A stretch of 64,000 nt of DNA, taken from contig CAVORH010000011.1 of assembly GCA_963698565.1 (NCBI GenBank), positions 62,001 through 126,000 of the forward strand, written 5' to 3'. Positions 6,274 to 14,888 of the stretch are shown one piece after another (position 1 is the stretch's first letter; each line of letters begins with the position of its first letter). Below the pieces are notes generated by a model, which saw nothing but the letters and a program-made list of their open reading frames with translations, searched no databases and was not told the origin of the DNA. A program made the translations under genes and the position numbers. The DNA comes from Sva-07 sp963698565. GTDB taxonomy: Bacteria; Actinomycetota; Acidimicrobiia; Acidimicrobiales; Ilumatobacteraceae.

Positions 6274-8496
6274 ATGCGTCGAGGAGTGGTTGCGGCAGTG
6301 CTGTGCGTGGTGTCACTGTCGGTGACCGTGCCCCAGATGGCGGCGGGGACCGTCTCGGCCCTTCCGGCGGGGTTCGTCGACAGCGGCGTGGCCGCGATCG
6401 CGTCGCCGACCGCTGTCGAGGCACTGCCGGGCGGGCGGGTCGTGGTGCTCGAGCAGGACAGCGGCCGCGTGCGGCTGATCGATGCCGCAACAGGTGCAGT
6501 GTCGCCCACCGCTGCGCTGCAGTTGGGTGTGTGCGGCGGGGGCGAACGCGGTCTGCTGGGGTTCACCCACGACCCCGATTTCGCGACGACGGGCCGCGTC
6601 TACGTCTTCTACACCCGCCCATCGTCGGAGGCTCCCGGAGGATGCGTCAACCGGGTGAGCGCCTTCGTGATGTCGGGCGACACGATCGATCCCGGCACCG
6701 AGCAGGTGCTGCTCGACAACATCTCCTCGGTCAACGGCAACCACAACGCCGGTGACCTCGACATCGGAGCCGACGGTTTCCTGTACGTCTCGACCGGAGA
6801 CGCCGGTCGAGATCCACGGGGCGACTCGGGCTCCGGCGGCAGCAACGACGCCGCTCGAGACCTCAGCCTGCTCAACGGGAAGATCCTCCGCATCGATCGG
6901 TTGACCGGCGCGCCGGCGGCCGGGAACCCGCTCACCGGGGGTGTCACGTGCGCAACGCGGGGGAACACACCGTCGACGCCGACGACCACGTGCCGAGAGA
7001 TCTTCGCCTGGGGTCTGCGCAATCCGTTCCGCTTCGCGTTCGATCCGAACAGCGGGTCGACCCGGTTCTTCGTCAACGATGTCGGCCAGAGCGCCCGCGA
7101 GGAGATCGACGAGGGTCGCCTCGGCGCCGACTACGGCTGGAACGGCCGGGAAGGTCAGTGCCCGCGGGGACAGAACCCACCGTGTGCGGGGCCGCCACCC
7201 GGTGTCACCGACCCGATCACCGACTACGGCCGCGCCCAGGGGACCTTCATCACCGCCGGGGCGTTCGTGCCGCGTGGTGTGTGGCCCCCGGCATTCGAGG
7301 GTGGCTACCTGTTCGCCGACGGGGGATCGGGGCGGATCTGGCTGCGCTCCCGCGACGGCTCGGTCGACTGGGCCGACCCGATCCTCACCGATGCGTTCGG
7401 GATCACCGACATGGCCTTCGTCGACGGCGTCGCCGGTCCCGCGCTCTACTACACACTCAACGGCTCGTCGCAGGTCCGCAAACTCGTCGCGCCGCGGACC
7501 ACGCAGGTGCCGGCGGGTTCGATCACCCGCATCACGGGCCGGCCGAACGGTCTCGCGGTGCTGTCGGTCGGCATCACGAACACCGCAGCGGGGGGATTCG
7601 TGCAGGTGTTGGACTGCCGGGCGACCCCGGGAGGTTTCTCGACGCTGAACGCGAGCGGACCCGGTCAGACGCTCGCCAACCTCGCCGTCGTCCGGTTCGA
7701 CGCCACCGGATCGGCATGCATCTACAACGAATCGGCAACCGACATCTTCGTCGATCTCCAGGGGTACCTGGCGCCGAACGCGTTCTCCGCCCGAACCGTG
7801 CGGTTGCTCGACACCCGCCAACCGGGCCCGGGTCGACCGCCGGTCCCCGCCGGCGATCGCGTGCGTTTCCGTGGCGAGCCGAACGGGCTCGCGGTCGTCT
7901 CGATCGTGGCGACCCAGAGTGTCGCACCCGGATACCTGCAGGCCCTGCCATGCACAGCGGCGCCTGGCGCCTACTCGAACCTCAACGTCGATCGGGTCGG
8001 GCAGACGATCGCCAACCTGGCCATCGTGCAACTCGATTCGCAGGGTGAGTCGTGCATCTACTCGAACGCCGGCGCCCACGTGATCGTCGACCTGCAGGGA
8101 TACCTGTCCCCGTCGTCGTTCACCCCGGTCTCACAACGGCTGCGTGACACGCGCCAGCCGGCTCCGCAGCCTCCGCTGTCCGCCGACGGACGAACGACGG
8201 TCACGGGCCGGGCGAACGGTTTGGCGGTGTTGTCGCTCGTCGTCACCGACACACGCAGCGGCGGATACGTGCAGGCCGTGTCGTGCAGCGAGCGCGAAGG
8301 GGCGTTCTCGAACCTCAATGCCGATTCGGCGGGACAGACCAGGGCGAACCTGGCGATCGTCCCGCTCGACGGGACCGGTTCGACCTGCCTCTACACCCAG
8401 GCGAGTGCCCACCTGCTCGCAGATCTGCAGGGCTACCTCGACCCGGCGGTGTTCGAGCCGGTGAACCGCCGACTGCTCGACACCCGTCAGCGCTGA
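6274..8496 (+). CDS. Secreted PQQ-type sugar/sorbosone dehydrogenase-like protein with three C-terminal surface repeats
   Basis: 740 aa. A signal peptide is followed by a six-bladed beta-propeller of the glucose/sorbosone dehydrogenase family, seen in GGGERGLLGF, NHNAGDLDIGADGFLYV, AWGLRNPFRFAF and GADYGWNGREG. These enzymes use PQQ to oxidise aldose sugars outside the cytoplasmic membrane; whether this one binds PQQ is not provable here. After about residue 410 come three units of about 110 aa, each ending in VDLQGYL...LLDTRQ. The same repeat type is found in the L,D-transpeptidase at 16944. ATG 6274 has TACCGT 6 nt upstream. Confidence 0.8.
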   Translation: MRRGVVAAVLCVVSLSVTVPQMAAGTVSALPAGFVDSGVAAIASPTAVEALPGGRVVVLEQDSGRVRLIDAATGAVSPTAALQLGVCGGGERGLLGFTHDPDFATTGRVYVFYTRPSSEAPGGCVNRVSAFVMSGDTIDPGTEQVLLDNISSVNGNHNAGDLDIGADGFLYVSTGDAGRDPRGDSGSGGSNDAARDLSLLNGKILRIDRLTGAPAAGNPLTGGVTCATRGNTPSTPTTTCREIFAWGLRNPFRFAFDPNSGSTRFFVNDVGQSAREEIDEGRLGADYGWNGREGQCPRGQNPPCAGPPPGVTDPITDYGRAQGTFITAGAFVPRGVWPPAFEGGYLFADGGSGRIWLRSRDGSVDWADPILTDAFGITDMAFVDGVAGPALYYTLNGSSQVRKLVAPRTTQVPAGSITRITGRPNGLAVLSVGITNTAAGGFVQVLDCRATPGGFSTLNASGPGQTLANLAVVRFDATGSACIYNESATDIFVDLQGYLAPNAFSARTVRLLDTRQPGPGRPPVPAGDRVRFRGEPNGLAVVSIVATQSVAPGYLQALPCTAAPGAYSNLNVDRVGQTIANLAIVQLDSQGESCIYSNAGAHVIVDLQGYLSPSSFTPVSQRLRDTRQPAPQPPLSADGRTTVTGRANGLAVLSLVVTDTRSGGYVQAVSCSEREGAFSNLNADSAGQTRANLAIVPLDGTGSTCLYTQASAHLLADLQGYLDPAVFEPVNRRLLDTRQR
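7507..8493 (+). repeat. Three coding repeats of the DTR...DLxGY surface module
   Basis: Each unit starts with GRPNGLAVLS-like sequence, runs through a Cys-containing strand, NLN..GQT.ANLA, IY or LYT, VDLQGYL, and ends RLLDTRQ. The unit ends fall at about 7820, 8158 and 8489, a period of 331-338 bp. Similar but divergent units occur in the gene at 16944-18908. Function unknown; a wall-binding or spacer module is inferred. Confidence 0.75.
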
Positions 8497-8497
8497 T

Positions 8498-8514
8498 CGG
8501 GCACGACTTGCCCG
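8498..8514. terminator. Short hairpin between convergent genes
   Basis: CGGGCA-cgact-TGCCCG, a 6-bp stem, in the 25-bp gap between the sugar-dehydrogenase gene and the convergent membrane-protein gene. Confidence 0.4.
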
Positions 8515-8521
8515 GGTGCGG

Positions 8522-9019
8522 TCAGAGCCTGCAGCTGTCGGCCGAGCGGAGCCGGGCGCGGAGCGCCCAGGCGAGCAGCACGACCGAGCCGACGGCGAGC
8601 ACCGGTTGCACGGGCTCGAACCACTGTCGAGCGCCGGTGGCGCCCAGCGCGACGATCACGAGCTTGTTGCACACCGGACATCCAACGGCGAAGAACGACA
8701 ACAACCCGGCGATGCCGCCGTTGCGTGTCGGCGTGTCGATCTCGTCGGCCGCGAGCGCGCTGTCCGCCGTCGCGCTCACGTAGGTCGCTGCCAGGAGACC
8801 GCCGAGGACGGCGGTGATCGCGAGCGTGGGGTAGGACCACCACGTCACCGGGACCGGGCGTCCGAACACCGGATTGGGGATCACGTCGGTCGGGATCCCG
8901 ATCAGCAGTGCCACGGCGAGCGCAGCGAGCGCGGCCACCGCCCAACGTTTCGCCGGCCATCGCTGGAGCTGGTCCCAGGCCGACGAAGAGGGCGTCGATG
9001 GAAGTTGGAGATCGACCAC
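8522..9019 (-). CDS. Small membrane protein with CPVC motif, likely metal-responsive
   Basis: 165 aa with four hydrophobic segments. The loop FFAVGCPVCNKL carries a CxxC pair just before the third membrane helix; such a pair can bind Cu(I)/Zn or act as a thiol-disulfide pair. GTG 9019 is preceded by TAGGGT (7 nt), and that -10 lies inside a CsoR-type palindrome (9025-9040), so control by copper or another metal is suggested. No CsoR or copper ATPase gene lies in the window. It is the same type of short CPVC membrane protein seen in other actinobacteria, but no function is established that I can name. Confidence 0.6.
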   Translation of the reverse strand: MVDLQLPSTPSSSAWDQLQRWPAKRWAVAALAALAVALLIGIPTDVIPNPVFGRPVPVTWWSYPTLAITAVLGGLLAATYVSATADSALAADEIDTPTRNGGIAGLLSFFAVGCPVCNKLVIVALGATGARQWFEPVQPVLAVGSVVLLAWALRARLRSADSCRL

Positions 9020-9024
9020 GGATC

Positions 9025-9040
9025 ACACCCTAGGGGGTAT
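9025..9040 (-). promoter_or_regulatory. CsoR/RcnR-like operator over a leaderless -10
   Basis: Plus strand ACACCCTAGGGGGTAT is an imperfect inverted repeat close to the CsoR-type pattern (ATACCC..GGGTAT). The minus-strand -10 TAGGGT (9027-9032) lies within it, 7 nt from the GTG at 9019. A bound repressor would block RNA polymerase directly. Confidence 0.5.
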
Positions 9041-9057
9041 CACTTCGGAAGTGAACG

Positions 9058-10137
9058 TCATCGAGCCAGGTTCGAGAGCGCAGCAGCGATGACCTCGTCG
9101 AATCGGGCTGCCACGGCCTCGAACCACGCCGGATCGTCGTCGGCGAACGCTGCTCGGACCTGCGCCCGAACGGCCTCGGAGCCGGGGCCTGTCGGATCGC
9201 CGGAACCGTGGAGTACGGCGTCGGCCCGCAAGGACTGGAGCACCGTGATCGTGTCGACCGTGCCGAACTCGAGGGCGACGGCGGTCACCTCGGTCTCAGG
9301 GAGCAGGCGCTCGACGGCACCGAGCCAGTCGCCCGACAGGTTCGCCGACACGCTCTCGCCGTCGAGCATCGAGCGCACCTCGCCCCACCAGGCCGTACCC
9401 CGCTCGTAGCCGGGTCCGCCTCGCCCCTCGTGCGAGATCAGCTCGCCGTGCCCCCACGGCCCGAGTCCGGTGTGCAGATCGACGATGGCGACACGCGTCG
9501 CCGTGCCGACCAGCTCGGCGAGGTGCTGCACCAGCCAGCGGTGCGACCACACCGGTCCGGCTCCGCCGTAGAACACGCCGGTCGGGTGGCTGTACTGACC
9601 ACCGCTGACCACCTCCTGGAGTCGGGCGAAGCCGACCTCCTCCGCGTAGGCGAGCAACGACAGGGTGGTCGACTGCTGGGTGTCGTCGTCCCAGGCATCC
9701 GGTACCAGGAGCTGGGCGATCCCGCCGTAGTCCTCGTTCGCCGGCGGCGGCTCGTCCCAGTCGATGAAGTTGCGGTTGAGGTCGACGTTGTCCTCGTTCA
9801 CCCGTCGGACCCACGAGAAGCCGTGGGGATTGAACGCGTGCACGAGTACCACTCGCACGCCCTCGGGCCGCTCATCGGCGAGCGTGTCGAGCCAGCGGTG
9901 CTGCAGCGCCGACCCGGTGAATCCCTCCACACCGTGGGTACCCGACACCAGGAGCAGGACCGATGACGCATCCTCGGGGCCGAGCGAGGCAACGTCGATC
10001 GCCAGTGATTCCCCCTCGAGGCCGACCTCGGGGTGCGCGAACGACGTCACCTCGGCCCCTGCAGCGGCGCACACGCTCAGGAATCGTCGTCGTGACTCCT
10101 CGTAGGTGGCGGTCAGACCCGATCGATGCTCGCTCAT
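9058..10137 (-). CDS. M14-like zinc peptidase family protein (DUF2817)
   Basis: 359 aa. Zinc-site motifs of the DUF2817/M14 carboxypeptidase-like fold: GTHGVEGF (H and E ligands), NPHGFSWVRRVNEDNVDLNR (substrate-binding Arg/Asn region) and the third ligand in VDLHTGLG. A late ALEFGT supplies the likely catalytic Glu. It may hydrolyse an amide or peptide bond; the substrate is unknown. ATG 10137 is preferred over GTG 10143 because a -10-like CATGCT ends 6 nt before it. Cytosolic, no signal peptide. Divergent from the amidohydrolase at 10195. Confidence 0.8.
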   Translation of the reverse strand: MSEHRSGLTATYEESRRRFLSVCAAAGAEVTSFAHPEVGLEGESLAIDVASLGPEDASSVLLLVSGTHGVEGFTGSALQHRWLDTLADERPEGVRVVLVHAFNPHGFSWVRRVNEDNVDLNRNFIDWDEPPPANEDYGGIAQLLVPDAWDDDTQQSTTLSLLAYAEEVGFARLQEVVSGGQYSHPTGVFYGGAGPVWSHRWLVQHLAELVGTATRVAIVDLHTGLGPWGHGELISHEGRGGPGYERGTAWWGEVRSMLDGESVSANLSGDWLGAVERLLPETEVTAVALEFGTVDTITVLQSLRADAVLHGSGDPTGPGSEAVRAQVRAAFADDDPAWFEAVAARFDEVIAAALSNLAR

Positions 10138-10194
10138 CGCCACAGCATGTCACCAGCAGGCGACCCGAGCTGGTGCTGCGGCTACAGTCGTGCC

Positions 10195-11346
10195 ATGTCG
10201 TACGTGGGGGATCGTCTCGTCTTCGATGCCGACAGCCATGTGATGGAACTGCCCGGCTGGTTGGAGGACTTCGCGGACGGCTCGACCGCCGACGGCCTGC
10301 GACCCCTCGCGCTCGGTGGCGCGGGAGCGCTGGCCGATCGCGCCGTCGCGGAAGCGGCCGACCGGCAGGCCGGGGGAGTGGCGACGCTCGACCCCGACCC
10401 GATCGAACTCCTGCGCTCGAAGGGATGGGGAGCCGTCGGGGCCTTCGACCCCACCGAGCGGTCCTTCGTACTGGACCAGCTCGGTTTCGCTGCGCAGTTG
10501 GTGTTCCCGACCTTCGCCGCCACGCAGTTCGCCGGCACCGATCTCGATCTGCTCTACGGGGGATCCGACGCGCTCAACCGGGCGATGGCGGCGTTCTGCG
10601 CCGACGATCGTCGCCTCCTCGCCGTCGCCTCGGTGCCGTGGGGCGACCCGGCCCGCACGACCGAGTGCGCCCGGCGTGCCATCGACGAAGGGTGCCGTGC
10701 CGTCATGGTGCCCACCGACCTCCCGCGAGGTGTGGTGTCACCGACCCACCCCGACCATCATCGGTTGTGGGCGCTCCTCGAGGCCGAGAACGTCCCGGTG
10801 GTGAGCCACATCGGTGGTGGTGGCCGCCCGGTTCGTCGAGGCTTCCACGACAACGGCCACACGGTCACCGACTTCCTCGGCGGTGGCGAGAACGTTCGGG
10901 CGAAGGACTTCATGGCGATCCACCAGCGCCCGGAGGTGTTCTGGGCGGCGATGGTGCTCGACGGCATGTTCGAACGGTTCCCCGGACTGCGCGGAGCGTC
11001 CGTCGAGGAGGGTGCGATGTGGGTGGTTCCCTGGATCCGGCGCCTCGACCGCGCGATGCAGTTCGCGAAGACGGAACCACCGCTGCGTGAGCTGACGAAG
11101 CTGCCGAGCGAGTACGTCCACGACCACCTCCGGTTCACGCCGTTCGCCGGCGAACCCGTCGGTTGGATGGCCGAACAGGCAGGGGCCGACCTGTTCATGT
11201 TCTCCTCCGACTATCCGCACCCCGAGGGCACGAAGGACCCCGTCGACCGGTTCGAGTCGACGATGGACACGACGAACGACGCCGTCATGGACGGGTTCTA
11301 CAGCGCGAACTTCGCATCGCTCTACCGTGGTGCCGTTCCGGTGTGA
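10195..11346 (+). CDS. Amidohydrolase (amidohydro_2, TIM-barrel metal hydrolase)
   Basis: 383 aa. DADSHVME near the N-terminus gives the DxH metal site; the later His ligand is in VVSHIGG and the Asp in FSSDYPHPEG. This is the aminocarboxymuconate-semialdehyde-decarboxylase/amidohydrolase-2 family, which decarboxylates or hydrolyses small aromatic or related acids; the substrate is not predictable. ATG 10195 has TACAGT (10183-10188) 6 nt upstream. A clear paralogue sits at 48267-49448 (shared DADSH.MELP, GGGEN.R.KD and FSSDYPH.EG..DP..RFE), inside the proteasome island. Confidence 0.85.
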   Translation: MSYVGDRLVFDADSHVMELPGWLEDFADGSTADGLRPLALGGAGALADRAVAEAADRQAGGVATLDPDPIELLRSKGWGAVGAFDPTERSFVLDQLGFAAQLVFPTFAATQFAGTDLDLLYGGSDALNRAMAAFCADDRRLLAVASVPWGDPARTTECARRAIDEGCRAVMVPTDLPRGVVSPTHPDHHRLWALLEAENVPVVSHIGGGGRPVRRGFHDNGHTVTDFLGGGENVRAKDFMAIHQRPEVFWAAMVLDGMFERFPGLRGASVEEGAMWVVPWIRRLDRAMQFAKTEPPLRELTKLPSEYVHDHLRFTPFAGEPVGWMAEQAGADLFMFSSDYPHPEGTKDPVDRFESTMDTTNDAVMDGFYSANFASLYRGAVPV

Positions 11347-11356
11347 GCTGCACTGC

Positions 11357-12088
11357 ATGAAGCTCCTCTGCACGGCGGACCTGCACTACCGGCTGCCACA
11401 ACTCGACTGGCTCGTCGAACAGGCGGGCGACGTCGACGTGGTCGTGATCCCTGGCGACCACCTCCAGGTCGTGGGCGCGGCGCCGCTCGAGGTGCAGATC
11501 GTGGTGGTCTCCAAGTACCTCCAGCGGTTGTCCGAGCGGTCCCTCGTGCTCGCATCGTCGGGCAACCACGATCTCGACGGCCCCGGTCCGACCGGCGAGC
11601 AGGCCACCGGTTGGCTGCAGGAGCTGGCGTCGGAGCGGCTGGTGGTCGACGGTCAGTCCACCGACCTCGACGGGGTGCGGTTCACGGTGTGCCCCTGGTG
11701 GGACGGGCCGAAGACACGTCAACTCGTCGAGGACCAGCTCGCGGCTGCTGCGGTCGACCGCCCCGACCGCTGGATCTGGGTGTACCACTCACCGCCGGCG
11801 GATTCGCCGCTGTGCCAGGCCGGGGGCAAGGCGTACCCGGACCCCGACCTGGCCGAGTGGATCGATCGTTGGCATCCGGACCTGGTGATCTGCGGACACA
11901 TTCACCAGGCGCCATGGGTGGCCGGCGGCGGATGGGTCGACCGCCGCGGTTCGACCTGGCTCGTGAACGCAGGGCACCAGCCGGGTCCGATGCCGGCCCA
12001 TGTGACCATCGACCTCGATGACGGCACCGCCGAGTGGATCGCGTTGCCGGACCGCGAAGTCGTCGAGATGGCATTCGTGTCCAGCTGA
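11357..12088 (+). CDS. Metallophosphoesterase
   Basis: 243 aa. All calcineurin-type motifs are present: DLH in ADLHY, GDH in IPGDHLQ, GNHD in SGNHDLDG and GHIH in ICGHIHQAPW, so it should bind two metals and cleave a phosphomono- or diester. The substrate is unknown. It starts at ATG 11357, 10 bp after the amidohydrolase stop, so the two are probably co-transcribed. It ends facing the cyclic-nucleotide-binding gene. Confidence 0.85.
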   Translation: MKLLCTADLHYRLPQLDWLVEQAGDVDVVVIPGDHLQVVGAAPLEVQIVVVSKYLQRLSERSLVLASSGNHDLDGPGPTGEQATGWLQELASERLVVDGQSTDLDGVRFTVCPWWDGPKTRQLVEDQLAAAAVDRPDRWIWVYHSPPADSPLCQAGGKAYPDPDLAEWIDRWHPDLVICGHIHQAPWVAGGGWVDRRGSTWLVNAGHQPGPMPAHVTIDLDDGTAEWIALPDREVVEMAFVSS

Positions 12089-12112
12089 TCAGGACGACGC
12101 CGAACGCCGGAC

Positions 12113-12598
12113 TCAGTAGTCGAGCTCGGGCATTCGCGCCGAGCCGGGCGTGACCGGCTTGGTCTGGTGGTGCATCAAGGTGCTCAGGACCTCGTCGAGC
12201 ATCCCGAGATGTCCCGAGTCGCTGGCGTACTGGCGCTTGACGTCGGTCAGGTGCCCGGTGAGGTTGTCGAGACGCGTGGCGAGAGCACGGGCCACCTCGA
12301 GCAGGACATCCGGGCGTTCGAGCAGGAAAGCTGCACCGTCGTCGGCCTGCAACACCGTGCAGTCCGAGAGCGCCCGGACCGTGGCAGTCGAGGGTCGACC
12401 GAGCACGGTCGACATCTCGCCGAGGACGGCGCCGGGCGTGTCGAGCACGGCCAGGGCGACCCCGTCTCGATCGATCGACACCGACCCCTCGACCAGGATC
12501 ACGATCGATCCGAACGGGTTGCCCTGCGCAACGAGCACCTCGCCGGTGGAGAAGGTCCGTCGGGGCAGATCGGCGCAGCGCTCGACGAGTTCCGTCAC
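12113..12598 (-). CDS. Cyclic-nucleotide-binding domain protein (no output domain)
   Basis: 161 aa. One cNMP-binding fold covers residues about 10-110, with the phosphate-binding cassette GAVLGEMSTVLGRPSTATVRA (the usual Arg is replaced in part: RPST). The remainder is helical (ALATRLDNLTGHL) with no helix-turn-helix, so it is not a CRP-type regulator; it may regulate a partner protein or be a small sensor. The GTG at 12598 fits the domain boundary and has CAGACT 6 nt upstream; the longer frame is antisense to the SRAP gene. A second stand-alone domain lies at 18915-19346. Confidence 0.8.
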   Translation of the reverse strand: MTELVERCADLPRRTFSTGEVLVAQGNPFGSIVILVEGSVSIDRDGVALAVLDTPGAVLGEMSTVLGRPSTATVRALSDCTVLQADDGAAFLLERPDVLLEVARALATRLDNLTGHLTDVKRQYASDSGHLGMLDEVLSTLMHHQTKPVTPGSARMPELDY

Positions 12599-12662
12599 GG
12601 GTCCAGTCTGACACGCCGGCCACGGCAACGGTCCCATGCGACGGATGCGTAACCTGCAGTTC

Positions 12663-13385
12663 ATGTGCGGCCGCTTCGTGTCAGCGGGAACCCCCGATCG
12701 GATTGCGGCGTACTTCGATCCGGTCGTGCCCACCGAGGTCGTGGCCGAGTCGCTCGGACAGAACTTCAACGTGGCGCCGACGCAGGATGTCTACGCCCTC
12801 GTCGGCAGCGGAGACGGGTCTGCCCGGCTCGACGCCTTCCACTGGGGGCTGGTGCCGAGCTGGGCCAAGGACCGCAAGATCGGCTCTCGGATGATCAACG
12901 CCCGAGCAGAGACCCTGGCCGAGAAGCCGGCGTTCAAGGGGCTGCTCAAGACGAAGCGTTGCATCGTGCCGATGGACGGGTTCTACGAGTGGAAGGCGGG
13001 AGTCGACGGTGGCCCGGTGAACGCGAAGGGCAAGCCGCTCAAGCAGCCGATGTTCATCCATCGCGTCGATGGTGACCCGCTCGCCGTCGCCGGACTCTGG
13101 ACACGTTGGAAGGACCCCGGCGATCCCGACGGCCGCTGGCTCCACAGCGTCACCGTGATCACCACCGCAGCGAATGCCACGATGGCGCCGATCCACGATC
13201 GGATGCCAGCGATCCTGCCGAGCGATGTCTGGGCGACGTGGCTCGATCCCGGTGTCGTCGATCCCGAGGCGCTCGCTCCGCTCCTCGCGGCATGCGACGA
13301 CGATCTCCTCGCCATGCACCAGGTGTCGACCGACGTGAACAACGTCCGGAACAACCGCCCCGAACTGGTCGAACCCTCAACCTGA
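12663..13385 (+). CDS. SRAP domain protein (HMCES/YedK), abasic-site DNA-protein crosslinker
   Basis: 240 aa. The mature protein begins MCGRF, putting the catalytic Cys2 at the N-terminus after Met removal, as the family needs. Other active-site motifs: FNVAPTQ (Asn), FHWGLVPSWA, MINARAET and MDGFYEWK (Glu). It shields abasic sites in single-stranded DNA by forming a thiazolidine crosslink. TAACCT lies 7 nt before ATG 12663, and the upstream frame would bury Cys2, so the start is secure. Confidence 0.93.
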   Translation: MCGRFVSAGTPDRIAAYFDPVVPTEVVAESLGQNFNVAPTQDVYALVGSGDGSARLDAFHWGLVPSWAKDRKIGSRMINARAETLAEKPAFKGLLKTKRCIVPMDGFYEWKAGVDGGPVNAKGKPLKQPMFIHRVDGDPLAVAGLWTRWKDPGDPDGRWLHSVTVITTAANATMAPIHDRMPAILPSDVWATWLDPGVVDPEALAPLLAACDDDLLAMHQVSTDVNNVRNNRPELVEPST

Positions 13386-13405
13386 CATCGAGATCAGCCT
13401 CGACG

Positions 13406-13828
13406 TCACATCGAGACTCCGGTCGCCCCGTCGGCACGGAGTTCGGCTCGGATCGCTTCGGCCCACGCGTCGAGGTCGGCCCGATCGACCGACGCGGCGG
13501 CGTTCGCGAAGCTGAGTTGCGCCATCGACGACGTCGGGATGACGTGGACGTGGGTGTGCGGCACCTCGTAGCCGGCCACGATCACCCCGATCCGGTCGCA
13601 CCCGAACGCCGCCTGCTGCGCCTTGCCGATCGTGTGTGCCACTGCGAACAGGTGGGCGGCCAGCTCCGGCGGCGCATCGATCCAGTGGTCGATCTCCTCG
13701 ATCGGCACGACCAGCACGTGTCCGGGAGCCATCGGGTTGATCGACAGGAAGCCGACGCACCGTTCGTCGCGCCACACGAACGTGCCGGGGAACTCACCCT
13801 GAATGATCTTCGTGAACACCGTGGTCAT
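13406..13828 (-). CDS. HIT family protein (nucleotide hydrolase/transferase)
   Basis: 140 aa. The histidine triad is HTHVHVIP near residue 98, with the N-terminal FTKIIQGEFP and VVPIEEIDHW typical of HINT/HIT hydrolases acting on nucleoside phosphoramidates or Ap(n)A. ATG 13828 is preceded by TATGGT at 6 nt, part of the overlapping divergent promoter with the pgsA-like gene. Confidence 0.9.
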   Translation of the reverse strand: MTTVFTKIIQGEFPGTFVWRDERCVGFLSINPMAPGHVLVVPIEEIDHWIDAPPELAAHLFAVAHTIGKAQQAAFGCDRIGVIVAGYEVPHTHVHVIPTSSMAQLSFANAAASVDRADLDAWAEAIRAELRADGATGVSM

Positions 13829-13834
13829 GCCCGC

Positions 13835-13844
13835 ACCATACGCT
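13835..13844. promoter_or_regulatory. Two leaderless -10 boxes overlapping by one TA step
   Basis: Minus-strand TATGGT (complement of 13835-13840) serves the HIT gene; plus-strand TACGCT (13839-13844) serves the pgsA-like gene. They share bases 13839-13840. Spacers to the starts are 6 and 7 nt. Only one polymerase could occupy the site at a time. Confidence 0.6.
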
Positions 13845-13851
13845 GTGGCCC

Positions 13852-14487
13852 GTGAGTGAGCCCGAAGCCGCCGACGAGACGTCGCCGTCGATGTTCGACG
13901 GGATCTGGAGCGTCCCGAATCTGTTCACGCTGCTGCGGCTCCTGTGTCTGCCCCTGTTCCTCTACGTGCTCTTCGGCCGCGACAACCCGGTCGGGGCAGC
14001 GCTGCTGCTCGGCGCGCTCAGCGCCACCGACTGGGTCGACGGCTACCTCGCCCGCCGGCTGGGCCAGGTCAGCGAGTTCGGCAAGGTCTTCGATCCGACC
14101 GTCGATCGACTCCTGTTCATCGTGGCGATCACGGCGATCATCATCGACGGGGCGATCCCCCTGTGGTTCGCCATCGCCGTGCTCGCACGGGAGGTGCTCG
14201 TCGGGCTGATGATGGTGATCGCCACCCTCGTCTACAGGATCCCGCGCATCGACGTGACGTACCTCGGCAAGGTGGCCACCGCACTGCTGATGTTCGCCGT
14301 CCCCAGCTTTCTCATCGGCAGCAGTGGCGAGTCGTACGCCGGGCTGTTCCAGGCTGTGGCCTGGATCCTGGGGATCCCCGGACTGATGCTGAGTTGGTGG
14401 ACCGGCATCGCCTATATTCCGCAGGTGCGACGGTCGATTGCAGCCGGTGGATCCTCTCGTCCCGATGCAGTCACAGCCGACACCTGA
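13852..14487 (+). CDS. CDP-alcohol phosphatidyltransferase (PgsA-like)
   Basis: 211 aa, multi-pass membrane protein. The full CDP-OH-P motif D(x2)DG(x2)AR(x8)G(x3)D(x3)D is visible as DWVDGYLARR...GKVFDPTVD. It transfers a phosphatidyl group from CDP-diacylglycerol to an alcohol such as glycerol-3-phosphate, or builds cardiolipin. In Mycobacterium a pgsA paralogue lies near the gcvH block, which fits this position. The GTG at 13852 is 7 nt after TACGCT. The exact acceptor alcohol cannot be read. Confidence 0.85.
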   Translation: MSEPEAADETSPSMFDGIWSVPNLFTLLRLLCLPLFLYVLFGRDNPVGAALLLGALSATDWVDGYLARRLGQVSEFGKVFDPTVDRLLFIVAITAIIIDGAIPLWFAIAVLAREVLVGLMMVIATLVYRIPRIDVTYLGKVATALLMFAVPSFLIGSSGESYAGLFQAVAWILGIPGLMLSWWTGIAYIPQVRRSIAAGGSSRPDAVTADT

Positions 14488-14506
14488 ACCGAGATACGGT
14501 GACCTC

Positions 14507-14887
14507 ATGAACATCCCTTCCGACCTCCGCTATTCGACCGATCACGAATGGGTCCGAGTCGACGGTGACATCGTCACGATCGGAATCACCGAGTTCGCTC
14601 AGGACGCCCTCGGTGACGTGGTCTTCGTGGAGCTCCCGGAGGCAGGTGCGACGGTTGCCGCCGGAGCGACCTTCAGCGAAGTCGAGAGCACGAAGTCCGT
14701 GAGCGACATCTACGCCCCGGTGAGCGGGGCGATCAGCGCGGTCAACGACACGCTGGAGTCCGCTCCCGAGTTGCTCAACAGCGACCCCTACGGCGACGGT
14801 TGGATCTGCCGGATCCAGATGGTGGACCCGTCGGAACTCGACGGCCTCATGGACGCCGACGCCTACCGAGCCCTGACGGAGGCCTGA
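14507..14887 (+). CDS. gcvH: Glycine cleavage system H protein
   Basis: 126 aa, a normal length. The lipoyl-Lys motif is ESTKSVSDIYAP, and the N-terminus (YSTDHEWVRVDGD) and GVTEFAQ-like strand (GITEFAQDALGD) are typical. It shuttles the methylamine group between the P, T and L proteins. ATG 14507 has TACGGT 6 nt upstream inside the pgsA-like gene's 3' flank. The FHA gene follows 1 bp after its stop. gcvT (19991) and gcvP (24724) are transcribed separately. Confidence 0.95.
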   Translation: MNIPSDLRYSTDHEWVRVDGDIVTIGITEFAQDALGDVVFVELPEAGATVAAGATFSEVESTKSVSDIYAPVSGAISAVNDTLESAPELLNSDPYGDGWICRIQMVDPSELDGLMDADAYRALTEA

Positions 14888-14888
14888 C

